Shown one piece after another: positions 23,107 through 33,358 of a stretch of DNA of 64,000 nucleotides. The stretch is from Zasmidium citrigriseum (lineage: Eukaryota; Ascomycota; Dothideomycetes; Mycosphaerellales; Mycosphaerellaceae): NCBI GenBank assembly GCA_002786025.1, contig NHNW01000048.1, forward strand, positions 270,484-334,483, in the 5' to 3' direction. Under the pieces are notes generated by a model. That model had not been told where the DNA came from. It did no database searches and saw nothing but the letters and a program-made list of their open reading frames with translations. A program made the position numbers and the translations under genes. The stretch's first letter is position 1. The number at the start of each line of letters is the position of its first letter.

Positions 23107-24469
23107 TCACGATCTCCCACCTTCAGGTGCAAGTGCCGTCGCCTTTCTCGCATTCTCATAGCAAACATCCAAATCTTCATCCCAAACCCACCTCATTGCC
23201 TCCGAAATCCTCTCACCAAGAATAGGGCAGCATTCATCAAACGTTAGATGAATCAAGTCCTCCGTTTGACAATCGTACGTATTCCCCACCATTCGGCTGG
23301 CAGCTTGTGTTTTTTGCGCTCGTGGTAGCCGGGCAGACTGGTATAGAGCCGCGACTGTCTCCAAAGTAGGCGTATGTGGTGATTCGGTCTGGCGTGGAGA
23401 AAGGTAGTCGGACAATGCACGGCCGATGACCCACCCATCCTCCATTGATGAGCTAGCGCCTGCTCCCAGATGCGGTACCATGGAGTGGGCGGCGTCGCCG
23501 AGCAACATGACCTTGCCGTTCATGAAATACCATCTATCCAGAGGCTCCCTGTCATTGATGCGCCATCTAGAGGGTTTATCTCGCATGGATTGAATGATCA
23601 GTTGAACCGTTTCCTCGTGTTCGCTGAAATCTCGCTGGACATCCGCGCGGTCGCAAGTCGTCGTCCAGCTTTCTTCAACGCTGTGTGCTTCAGTATCTGG
23701 CTTGTTCAAAAAAGCAATCACATTGAATGCTTCTCCCCGGGACATTGGATAGGAGAGGAAATGGCTGTGCTGCCCTAACCAAACGCTGGGCAGCGTCCCG
23801 GGCTGCAGACTCGTCAAGGATGAGGCGGGAATGACATCGCGGTATGCGATTTGACCGGAATACCTCGGTTGATCGGAGACAAATTGACCTCTGATTGTCG
23901 AATGAATGCCATCACATGCGAGAACCACGTTGGCTTGTCTTGTCGTTCCGTCTGAGAACCGCATTGTGACCTTGTCGCCGGCATCCTGTGCTTGTGGTAA
24001 GCAACTTGTTCAAAACAAGCCAATAACGACCAACCTCAACGCTCTGACACGCTGCCCCGTTATGCAAGCTCGCGGCTCCTCTCTCCTCTATCGCCGCCAG
24101 CAGTAAATCCAACAAGTCGCTCCTCGAAACACCAGCCATTCGTATCCGACCCAGCTTCGGCGTCGGCCATCGAAAGATCTCATCTCCGTTGTCGAATTGT
24201 CGAACAGCAGGAGGGCCTGTGGTGCCGTCTGGATTTCCTGACAGGGCATAGAGCCGGTCGACCAGACCAAGCTCGTCCATGAGACGGACAGCATTGACGC
24301 CAACGCCAATGCCGGCGCCGATCTCTTTGTATTCTGCAGCTTGCTCGTAGACATCGATCTCGACGGATACTGGTGCGGAACTGCAATGATGATGGATGCA
24401 TAATGCAGCGAAGAGACCGCCGATGCCGCCGCCAACGATGGCGACGGAGAAACCAGGTTTGATAGACAT
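23107..24469 (-). CDS. FAD-dependent monooxygenase (salicylate hydroxylase-like)
   Basis: Two exons on the minus strand, 24035-24469 and 23107-23985, are separated by a 49-nt intron (GTTGGT..ACAG) and give 437 residues. The N-terminus has the Rossmann motif VAIVGGGIGGLFAAL, the middle has LACDGIHSTIR (the DG motif, about 169-178), and about 308-320 has GDAAHSMVPHLGAGA, the second FAD-binding motif. These three in order define class A flavoprotein hydroxylases, which use NAD(P)H and O2 to hydroxylate aromatic or related substrates. Without splicing the frame would stop in the intron. Salicylate hydroxylase is the closest familiar type, but the actual substrate is unknown. Two CACGTG boxes lie upstream. 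Confidence 0.88.
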
Positions 24470-25919
24470 GTTGCCGAAATGTAGAAAGTGAAGTCAGTGC
24501 ACTTACAGTAGATGTAAAAGGCGGCTGACGAGATTTTGCCCTCGCGGGCTTCTCCGTCTAAGGGTCGTAGGCACATATCGTTCATTTACCTACTCGTGGC
24601 CGAAGGATCGATCCACTGCTGATTGGTAAGGTCGGAACCTCACACCACATTTCATCAGCTGGGTTTGGGAGTTGATCCGCGGTCATTTTCATAAGAGATG
24701 ACCCGCAGCGGTATGTCGAGGGCAACGTGATGATGGTTGTAGTCTGGTTGTTGGAAGCAAAGATGGGACGGACTTGAAGAAGCGGAGGAAGTGACGTTCC
24801 TCATCGACGGTCACGTGTCTCCAATATCACGTGGCAGTCTCGGCCATTCCCGTCGTCCGAGGTGAATGGAAAGAAGTCGCGAAGATCTTGGCATCGACCT
24901 CACCTCCTCCTTAGCGCTTTTATCTTCACATTTTCTTCCATGCAATGACAACAAGACGAGAACTTGTTGAGATCACTACCTGTGCTCGAACATGTCCCAA
25001 CTCGACACAGTTCGCCGCCAGATTCTATCGAAACCAACAGATCCCACGACTTTCACCCTCTCCCAATGCGGCTCAAATGCTGACCCGACCGTCTGGGCGG
25101 CCCCAAATCCTTCGCCCATCCTTCGACATCACTCGCATTCAACAATGCCGTTCGCCCTCTCATTCGCCCAGAGGCGCAGGCCGGCAAGCACCTGACGTCG
25201 CCGGGACGTCCATAAGCCACCTCACACTGCTTCCGGGCCGCCGACAAGTCGAGAGGGTGACTCGAAATGTCTTGTCCCGGTGTCGACACCGCGGAGTGGA
25301 GTGTGAGTCAAAGATTTGGAGTGTGAGAGTGCAGCGTGTGGTTGCGTGCGAACGCTCATGTTTGTGATTCATGATTGTGTCTAAACTAAATCGTGAGGAA
25401 ACAGAGAGATCTATTCCCATCGTCAAAAACATTCAATGGCCACATGTTTAGCGGCCAATGAGCCACCTGCCAGTCCCTTCAGCGCTTGATGAGATCTGTT
25501 CAAACGCCTCCCTTCTATCCGCCGTCGCTATGCATCATCATGTAAAAGCAGAAAACTCCGGTCGCTTGCCATGCATGTAAACTCAGACATCAAAATTGAA
25601 TCAAACATCAAGAGTTGCGTGAGCAGGATTCCTCTTTCCAACGCCGTTGTATGCCGTGCAGTCCCAAATCCAGTCAAGTAGATATCCGCCGTGATCATCG
25701 TCGTCAAAGAGCGCTCAGATACTTTCGTTGCCAGCAAGGAGTCATGCCGCCTTCGCCAGCGAGTGCGGCACGACAACAGGCATCTGAGTCGCCGGTAAGA
25801 AGTTGTTGGTTTGCCTTGGTAGAGTCATCGTGATAGTCGTCCAAGGCAGCAGTCCTTCCAGTATAAAGGACTGCGTTGTTCCTCATGTCGTGTCGTTGAG
25901 GAAGTCGATGGAAGCAGTC
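24470..25919. other. Intergenic, promoter of the FAD monooxygenase, no other gene
   Basis: Contains the paired CACGTG sites listed separately. Short frames on both strands, the largest 140 codons at 24945-25367, have no domain-like content and overlap each other. I see no gene. Confidence 0.5.
24812..24833. promoter_or_regulatory. Paired CACGTG E-box sites
   Basis: Two perfect palindromic CACGTG hexamers at 24812-24817 and 24828-24833 are spaced 16 bp apart, about 350 bp upstream of the FAD monooxygenase start codon, with a CCAAT between them at 24821. Such sites bind bHLH factors in fungi; function here is inferred from position only. Confidence 0.4.
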
Positions 25920-26459
25920 TTAATTGCCTGGGTCCCTTGGCTGGGGCCCACGGCGAAGTCGTCGTGTGCGGTGCGTTCCATCATCACGCGGTTGGGGACC
26001 CATTGCGAAATGTCGTCCTGTACCTGGATCTCGGGGTTGAGGACCCATGGCGAAGCGTTGCCCATTGCCTGGATCCCGAGGATTTGGGTCGGCTCCTTCG
26101 ACAATGAAGCCATTCGGAGGATCGCGAGGGTGAGGATCCCACGCGGTCGTACGGCCACCCAGGCTCATTCGTGCGAATGCCATTTGCATGTTCATGGTTC
26201 GGTGCATGCCGTCGTCTCGTGGTTGAGGGTCCTTTGGTGGTCGGTTTGGAGGAGCGGCGTAGTTACGGATCATATTTGTATGGATAGTCTTGGTGTTCGG
26301 CAGTGAGGTAGGCGTGGTGGTGGCTTGTAGGAGCTGAGTGCTGTTGGTCTGCAGGAGCTGGATGCTGGTCGTCGATGAGCTGAAGGATTGTTGTTCTGTG
26401 TTGGTCTTGTCTGGGCTTGTTGAGGTTGAGATGTTGTTGAATGAAAAACAAATGACCAA
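25920..26459 (-). CDS. Small protein with six PxPRD peptide repeats
   Basis: A 179-codon frame. The first ~60 residues are Ser/Thr/Gln rich; from about residue 77 to the end the peptide PxPRD occurs six times, at 78-82, 109-113, 125-129, 140-144, 155-159 and 172-176. The middle and last copies are the most regular, with GPQPRDPGTGRHFAM followed directly by GPQPRDDGTHR. A run RTRRLRR before the final copy could be a dibasic processing site. No convincing signal peptide is visible, and Met63 is an alternative start. It could be a precursor of short peptides or a disordered repeat protein. No homologue recognised; translation itself is unproven. Confidence 0.45.
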   Translation of the reverse strand: MVICFSFNNISTSTSPDKTNTEQQSFSSSTTSIQLLQTNSTQLLQATTTPTSLPNTKTIHTNMIRNYAAPPNRPPKDPQPRDDGMHRTMNMQMAFARMSLGGRTTAWDPHPRDPPNGFIVEGADPNPRDPGNGQRFAMGPQPRDPGTGRHFAMGPQPRDDGTHRTRRLRRGPQPRDPGN

Positions 26460-29400
26460 GAGACTGCAATGAGACTTATATCATTGAACGGATAGAGGGA
26501 AATCAGGGAAAGGCAGCACCTGGATGCCTTCTTACACGGGTAGAGTTGAGGAATGGCTATGCAGCAGGTGACTCTGAAGCGGCCTCAGGACAGCAGGGCT
26601 TAGCCTCCTCTCAATTGTGACTACAAAGGACGGTCGTGCATCGGCCAGTGGAGTGTCACACGCAGTCGTGCGCCATGCCGGACAGACCTCTGTCGCAATG
26701 CTGTTGGTCTGAAGAGGTGGCGAACGAGTCCAGAGGCTAGCAACGCTTAGGGGAATAGGTGAAGGATCAGGCAGAAAGAGCCAGGGCGACAGTGAAGGCC
26801 GGCCACAGGAAGGGCCTAGCGTCGAGGAAAGGGATCCGTGCGAGCAGTCTGCAGTCATTGCTGGCGGCGGAAGAGTATCATGGTACCTGCTCACCGGTGC
26901 CTCAGGCCGAGGAGACCAGTTGGTGCCTAGGGTTACCAGCGCCGGCGCCGAAGATGCCTGGAGGACAGAGAAATCGATTCAGAAGCCGAAATGCATGTCA
27001 GCCAAAGCTGGGAACGAGCGTAGCAGCAGCAATGAAAGACCAACGAGAAAATGAGCGTTGTGCCGTGCTGCGGTTGGAGCTGAGGAAAGAGAAGAGGTCT
27101 TGACCGGAGCAGAGCAGTTGGGAAGTGGGGTTCAGCTGAAATGTGTGAAATCGGCTTGTAACGGGAGTATCCTTTGAATGTCCCAAGGCAGACTGAATTC
27201 GCGTGTGCTTCTCAATGGCCATGCAGCGAGGTCTAGAAAGTGGTTGTAGTGACTCCATTAGACGTGTCGTTGATGCAAATTGTTGCCATACTTCTCAACA
27301 TTCACTTGCAATAGGAAACATATCGAGCAAAGTCACGTGTGCCTTCAACGGCATCTACGCTAGTCTGCTTTCCATATCGTCCGCCAAGTTGGTCAATCTC
27401 TCCCCAGCAACCGAATCCCGCGGCTGTGCCACACCTCTTCTCAGCTCGACGTCCAATCGTCAGACCTCTCATCCACACTCGATCTTGACACTCTGCACAT
27501 CTGACGCAGGTACCAAACACCAACCCGATCTTCTCCAGTGTTCTGAGAATAATTGTTTTACCTTGAAACCTGTCAAGCACAGCATTGCCGAACTCTTCGG
27601 CTCTGGCTAGAACAAAACAACAATCTTCAAAACTCGTGTTGGTCCAATTCAGCCCCCACAAGATACCCGAAAAAGATACTGCGCCAACCCAAGCGCGCGG
27701 GAGGTCCAGTCCGCGGTCGCACAGGATAGACGGCATGGATCCCAGCACGAAGCCTCGCCATGATTGCCGGAAAGACTCACTCACAACACGCGATTTAGAA
27801 CCCACGTTGCTGCCCTGCCGACTTGTTCGCGCTAGTCGCCGCCCACTTGATTGACAGCGAGGTGACAGGCGCCACCGAGGTGCTGGGTGCCTTGATGACC
27901 TACAGTGCCGAGAAGGAGCTGGATGTGCAGGAGCCGCTGCATCCATCCTCCAACAGCCAGGTCGGAACTCGGCTGCCAGCTGGACTCATGAGCTGCTGCA
28001 ATTCATGCAGGCCGGCGTATGGGCCGCCCACTGATGGATTCGTTGCAGCAGCCACCTCAAAACATGCAACGAATGCCGTCAAATTCTGCTGCAGGGCGGG
28101 AGGTCGGCAGGGGAAAGAGGTCACGCTTGAGCGGCCTTTGGAACCTTATCTCGCAGAGGGCGATTGCCAGCTCGCTCATGTCCGTGAACCTTTGGAGTTT
28201 TGATTCGCGAGCAGAAATCACTCATGAACAAGGGCGAATTTACTCATGAAGAGGAATCGATGACTCGGTCCAGCATGGCCGCCTTCACTTGGCCGCCGCC
28301 CAGTATCCGCCTCATAGCAGAGCCACCTCCCGAGGACTTCAGCATGACCAGAGGGACAAGGGTTGAACGTCGAAGCCCAGCAACCGGGCGGCAGTTCTTG
28401 CGTCTCAAGCCCTACCGCGCGCTACGCGGAGGTGGCCTCCTCCTTGTGCGACCTCACAGCTCGAGGACAGCTCGCAGAGCCTCAACTTTCACTCAAAGTC
28501 CACCGTCGCTAGCCGAGAACAAGGCAAACGCTTGGGCACCGATCGAGAAAAAGGTATCCTGTATCTCTGTACTGCCACGCAATGCCTCCCTTCGCGATGA
28601 GCAAGAAAGAGTCACTGCAGAAAACCCTCGATCGTACCACTCGAAGACGCAAATTCCCGCACGCCGAGAGAACGACATCATGCTGCACGCGACACGACAG
28701 ACGCCTTACGCAGCTGACCGAAAGGCAACCCGACCACGTTGAAAGTCACAATCTCAGGTACCTCCAGTCAGAGTCCTTGTGCCTGTCTCGTAACGACACA
28801 CAGCAGCGCATGTATTTTGCGATCGGGGTTTCTGAATGAAACATCACACAACCGCATTGCTCTGTCACTGCCATGCTCAGACCACGCTGCAAAGCCATGC
28901 TCTGCGACACCACCGAAAAGGGTCAATGGAAAGGTCCCAAAAGAACCTCCAGCCCGTGTGCGACGTTTGTGTTTCTATCCTTGGGCCCGAGGTTTCAGTT
29001 ACGCTCGATCCCACGATCCTTCTGGTGCGACGACGCCAAGAGAAGGACATCCTCCGCGACAGCGTCTCCAAACGTTTCTTGCCGGCCTACGTATATCAAC
29101 ATCGGCCTCTCCAACAAAGTGTCGACATGTCAAATCATGATCAGGCAGATGCGTGCCTGAGGTTGCGGTTGCCTTACTGGACTGCGTCACATGTTGACAG
29201 TGCCAAGACAAAAGTGAAATGGGCCACGTACACCTATTCTCCAGAAGTACTGACTTGATGATGCCTTGTACGGCCTCAATGCCACCGTTGCAGTGGGACT
29301 GCGTTGGAAGACGAGGCCGCAAAGTAAGAGCCCGGCATCATTGCTCAGGATTTGACGCATCAGAGCAATACGAGTTGTACTGGTCTACGTATACCGAAAG

Positions 29401-29629
29401 TTGCGCGGGTCTGATGTCGTCTGACAATGCGTACGAACGCTGAATCTCGACCGTGAAGTCCGGCTATGGTCGCCTCAGCAAATCGAGTCGCCGGGACACT
29501 CTCTTCAAGATGGAAGACGTCGAGAAGAGAACAGACATGCCTTGTAAGTCTTCCATGTTGCGACATTCATACAGCTAGGTACGTACGTCTCGTTTTCGTC
29601 AAGAGAGTCGTGCTCATGGTTTGTTTGCT
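26460..29629. other. 3.2-kb stretch without a supported gene
   Basis: Many overlapping frames of 60-214 codons exist on both strands, but none has domain-like content, consistent codon use or a clear splice structure. The largest, 27302-27946 on the minus strand, begins with Arg/Pro/Ser-rich sequence and was not accepted. Base composition is ordinary and CA/TG are present, so this is not RIP-degraded. It may hold an unrecognised fast-evolving gene or a non-coding RNA. Confidence 0.4.
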
Positions 29630-32600
29630 CTATTCCTCATCCTCGTCACCCTCATCATCTTCCTCATCTTCCTCATCTTCCTCCTCGTCATCGTCCTCGT
29701 CATCATCCCCTTCTGGCTCCTCCAATCCATAGTCGTCCTGGAAGAACTCGAGTGGCTTCGCATCCACCTTGAAGCCTGCCTTTCCGAAATTCTCGACCAT
29801 CTTCTCCTGCATCCCTGTCGCACACGTAACCACCAAATTCGATCCTTTAGGATCAAACAGCGGGACCAAATACTTCTGAATCGCCGCCTGCACCTGCTCT
29901 GGACCAACTTGCATGATCTTCTTCAACGACTCCTTGGGGTAATCTTTGCCGACACCTCGCAAAACTTGGTTCGTGAAAGACTCATCCGCGGCGATGCCCA
30001 TAGTGGGTGCATTATCAGCCATTTCGTAGACGATCTCGCCCACGGCAGCTTCAATGGAGAGTTTCTTGAGGGGCTTGGTGCCATTCGCATACCCCTCGAT
30101 CTCTTCTTTGCCAGCCATGAAGGCTTTGTAACAGTCCGGCGAACGGTCGATCCAGAAATTGATCTTACCGTTCTCGATCGACTTGCGGATCGTGGCGCCG
30201 TAGGCGAGACCTGTGCCGCGAACGGAACTCCAGAGGGGTCCCTCGACGGCGCTGACGAAGGCGATGGCGACTTCAAGGGCGGGGACATCGGGGTGGTCGA
30301 AGGTGTCGGGGCCGTTGGTTGTGATGAGGCCGTAGGAGCCGTCGATGGCGGCGATGGGGACGATGTAGGCTGCCGAGCCAGTCTTCTTGCCGATTTCGGA
30401 TCTTGTTGCTTTGACGTCGTCGAGGGGCTCGAGGGGTTTGCTGAGGTCAAGGCCTTCAGTGAGTTTACGCCAGGCGGAGATAGGGTTGGGGAGTTTAGTC
30501 AAGTCTGCGGCGACGTAAGCGCGGAAGTTCTCTGGGCGATGGAGGGTTTCGCAGAGGGTTTGAAGTTTGGAGATGACGGCTTCTGGGTCTTGTTTGAGGA
30601 GCTTGCGGAGGCGCTTGAGGTAGAGGGTCTTGGTGAGGGTGCTTGTTGCTCGAGTGTTGCCCTTCCGGTTGGCGTTGATGACGGTGTTGACTGCGAAGGC
30701 CATGGAGTCTCCTGCTCGCTTCTCTGCTGGAAGGTCTGCCAGCAACTTCGTCAAGGAAGCGTGTAGGCGGACTGGGTCGTGGATGGCGTCGAACAAGACG
30801 GTTCGAATGTATGAAATGACGTTCTCGTAAGACTCTGGCTCGGTGCGGACACTCAGGCTCAACATCTGCTGATTGCCGCGGGCACTATACATCATGTATG
30901 AGATGGTCTCTCTCTCAAGCTGAAAGACCAGATCTTCGAACTCTATACGCTTGCCGTCGCGGTTGACTGGCGTGGTGAAGAGGTTGGCAAGGTAGAGGCT
31001 CAAAACGGGTCGCAGTTCGTCGGGGATGGCAGCAGTACCAATAAGCAGGCGGATCTTGACGAAGTTGGAGGGAATGTGCTCGAAGTGTATGAAGAGAGGT
31101 GATCCATCGTCTGCCTTGTCGATGATCTTTTGCATGTCGTTGTCGAGAGACCCCATCTTCCGTGCCGCGCCAGATCGTGCTGTCACTGTATCAATGAACG
31201 GGACTGATTCGGCTCGTGGGACTGGGAACTGTTCTAGGAGCGAGTCGGGTATGACTTGTCCGTTCTTCGCTTTGGCTTGATCAAGCGCTTCTGCGAGTTT
31301 CTTGAGGCCATCTTCGCCAAGTCGCTCCTGTTGTGCCTTGACTCGGGCTTTCTCGTCGGCGGTGTTCTTCTCTTGAAGCTCTTTGGAGGGCACGCCCAGC
31401 ACACAGACGTGGTGGTTGTCGACGAAGAGCTTGATGAGCGTCTCCTTCCATTGCTGTTCAGACCAGGCAGCAACAGTGTCAATATCTCGAAGACTCTCCA
31501 GGTCTTTCAGATTCCGGCCATCTCTGCTGCTGAAGCAGTGATCCTCGATCAGGGGTTGCGTGAAGAAGTCTTCAGCAGCTTCGGCCCGTTCCTTGAGCTG
31601 TCTCTTCTCCCGCTTGATGCAGTCTTGTAGGTAGTCCATGTCGAGTGGCTTCTCCGCAGTCTCTTTCAAGACTTCGATCAAGCGCTTGTAGACCTCCTCG
31701 AGACGCTCAGTCTCTACAGATGCTAGATCGAACCAGATGACCACGTCTGGGCGAGTCTCTGTCTCGTAGTAGACCGCACTGCAAAGCTGCTCTCGCTCGA
31801 CCAAAGTATTCTCCAAGACACCCACAGAGCTGTTGGCCAGATAGCTCAAGAGAACGGCGAGGGCGGCGTTGCCAACGGAATCGTCACAGTTGGGTCCCAG
31901 GAAGCCTACAGTGATTTCGCCCATTGATTCATCTTCTTCAGGAAATTTGATGGTGTCGACTTTCGTTTCCGTAAGACGTGGAGTGGGCTTTGAATCAACC
32001 CACGGTCGTCGGAATGGTGCTTCGAGAGGTGGCACATCATCAATGATTGTCGACTCAAAATCATCGAGGATCTGTAGTAGCTCGTCGTGATCAATCTCGC
32101 CTGTAATGATGACTCTCAAGTTCTTTGGTTGATACATCTCCTTATGATAGGCTCGAATGCGGTCAGCAGTCAGAACTCGCAGTTCTTTGGTCATTCCACC
32201 GGTCTCAGACCTGAAGCCGTTGCCTTCTGGATACATCAGGATTCGCCTCTGCAGCTCCATCAAATCTGCCGAGCTGTTCTCTCTTCCTTGCATCTCTGAA
32301 TAAACCACACCAGCATCGTGCCCAGTGCCATCGATATGGTGGACCTCAGTGTAGCAAGCAGCATCCGTCATAGTAGGCACAATGAGGTGTTCGAGATAAA
32401 CAGGAAGAATGTGTGCAAATCCTTCCCACCCAGCAGTCTTGAGTGAGTATGAGGTGTAGTCGGTCGCAGTCCCGGCATTTGTAGTACTAAATGCTCGTGA
32501 TGAGAGTCGATCTAGCAGGCCCGTGTATCTATAAGTTTTTGATCCCATGAAGACCAGATGCTCCAGGGTGTGTGGTGATCCAGAATTGTCATTGATCTCG

Positions 32601-32764
32601 GTAGCCAGTGCGAACTCTCCCTCCACCTTGGGCCCCTTCCTGTCCACCACTGCAACTCGCATGCCAGTCCTAGTAGACTCATATTGGGTGATCTTGACCG
32701 GTGCATAGTCGATCTGCAAATTCTGGATGGTTTTGAACCGTGGCTGCATCTTGGAGGCCGGCAT
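29630..32764 (-). CDS. M16-family zinc metalloprotease with acidic tail
   Basis: A single 1,044-codon frame. The inverted zinc motif HTLEH (H65, E68, H69) is followed by FMGSKTYRYTGLLDRLSSRAF and by candidate distal zinc-ligand glutamates at E140 and in VVYSEMQG (E157). The whole length fits the two-lobed clamshell architecture of M16 enzymes. The pattern around the active site resembles the uncharacterised fungal group that includes yeast YOL098C and S. pombe SPAC3H1.02c, rather than mitochondrial processing peptidase. The last ~30 residues are nearly all Asp and Glu, encoded by a GA-rich tract visible as TCCTCATC repeats on the plus strand. No targeting peptide is obvious. It is head to head with IES1, 594 bp apart. 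Confidence 0.92.
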   Translation of the reverse strand: MPASKMQPRFKTIQNLQIDYAPVKITQYESTRTGMRVAVVDRKGPKVEGEFALATEINDNSGSPHTLEHLVFMGSKTYRYTGLLDRLSSRAFSTTNAGTATDYTSYSLKTAGWEGFAHILPVYLEHLIVPTMTDAACYTEVHHIDGTGHDAGVVYSEMQGRENSSADLMELQRRILMYPEGNGFRSETGGMTKELRVLTADRIRAYHKEMYQPKNLRVIITGEIDHDELLQILDDFESTIIDDVPPLEAPFRRPWVDSKPTPRLTETKVDTIKFPEEDESMGEITVGFLGPNCDDSVGNAALAVLLSYLANSSVGVLENTLVEREQLCSAVYYETETRPDVVIWFDLASVETERLEEVYKRLIEVLKETAEKPLDMDYLQDCIKREKRQLKERAEAAEDFFTQPLIEDHCFSSRDGRNLKDLESLRDIDTVAAWSEQQWKETLIKLFVDNHHVCVLGVPSKELQEKNTADEKARVKAQQERLGEDGLKKLAEALDQAKAKNGQVIPDSLLEQFPVPRAESVPFIDTVTARSGAARKMGSLDNDMQKIIDKADDGSPLFIHFEHIPSNFVKIRLLIGTAAIPDELRPVLSLYLANLFTTPVNRDGKRIEFEDLVFQLERETISYMMYSARGNQQMLSLSVRTEPESYENVISYIRTVLFDAIHDPVRLHASLTKLLADLPAEKRAGDSMAFAVNTVINANRKGNTRATSTLTKTLYLKRLRKLLKQDPEAVISKLQTLCETLHRPENFRAYVAADLTKLPNPISAWRKLTEGLDLSKPLEPLDDVKATRSEIGKKTGSAAYIVPIAAIDGSYGLITTNGPDTFDHPDVPALEVAIAFVSAVEGPLWSSVRGTGLAYGATIRKSIENGKINFWIDRSPDCYKAFMAGKEEIEGYANGTKPLKKLSIEAAVGEIVYEMADNAPTMGIAADESFTNQVLRGVGKDYPKESLKKIMQVGPEQVQAAIQKYLVPLFDPKGSNLVVTCATGMQEKMVENFGKAGFKVDAKPLEFFQDDYGLEEPEGDDDEDDDEEEDEEDEEDDEGDEDEE

Positions 32765-33358
32765 GATGAAGAAACTGAGTCCGAACAGACTCAGAAGCTT
32801 TCGTCTCGCAGATACTATATTGCCGGTTTATCCAGGCCGATTCGATGGTGATTGTCTTGAAGATAGATGGTGTGCTGACTGATTGCTGGGTGAAGACTTC
32901 GGCAAACGAATAGCAACGCCGCCACCTTGTCAGCTGCGTCTCGGCAGGCTGGTATCTCGACCAACGTGTGGTTCTCAGAATTAGTCGTGGTCAGCTGGCC
33001 GTATCAGAGGGAGGTGTGGTTACGGGAGAAGAGTTTGTAGCCATCTGGTTGGGTCATTGGCGAGGACGGGCGTCGTCTAGGTTTCTATACAGGACCCACT
33101 TTGTCGCTCCAGATCGGCATCGGAAAGCTGGAAGGCACGAGCGAACAGCCACGTAAGGTGGGCAGGAGCGAGCATTGGCGACTTCCCATCTCGTGCGCCT
33201 CTTGTCCTTCTCACCTGCCACCGCCATGCGCAATTGCCCAAACATCTTCACTGCCCACAATCGATAGCGACGGCGATGAAGGAACGACCACGCGACGCTT
33301 ACTTTATCTGATCATCTGAATCGCCTGGGTGCGTTTGAAACACGATTAACCTTGCGCC
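32765..33358. promoter_or_regulatory. Shared divergent promoter region of the M16 protease and IES1 genes
   Basis: The 594 bases between two outward-facing start codons must contain both promoters. No TATA box or strong factor site stands out. Confidence 0.5.

Noticed and set aside
19608..24469. GMC oxidoreductase, coiled-coil protein and FAD monooxygenase as a metabolite cluster
   Set aside because: No backbone synthase, transporter or cluster regulator is present; two oxidoreductases nearby are not enough.
27302..27946. 214-codon minus-strand frame
   Set aside because: Starts with low-complexity basic sequence and has no recognisable motif or neighbour support; kept only as a possibility in the intergenic entry.
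29621..30766. 381-codon plus-strand frame with VLVIIP- and LLHPC-like hydrophobic text
   Set aside because: It is the antisense shadow of the M16 protease; its hydrophobic start is the complement of the acidic tail codons.
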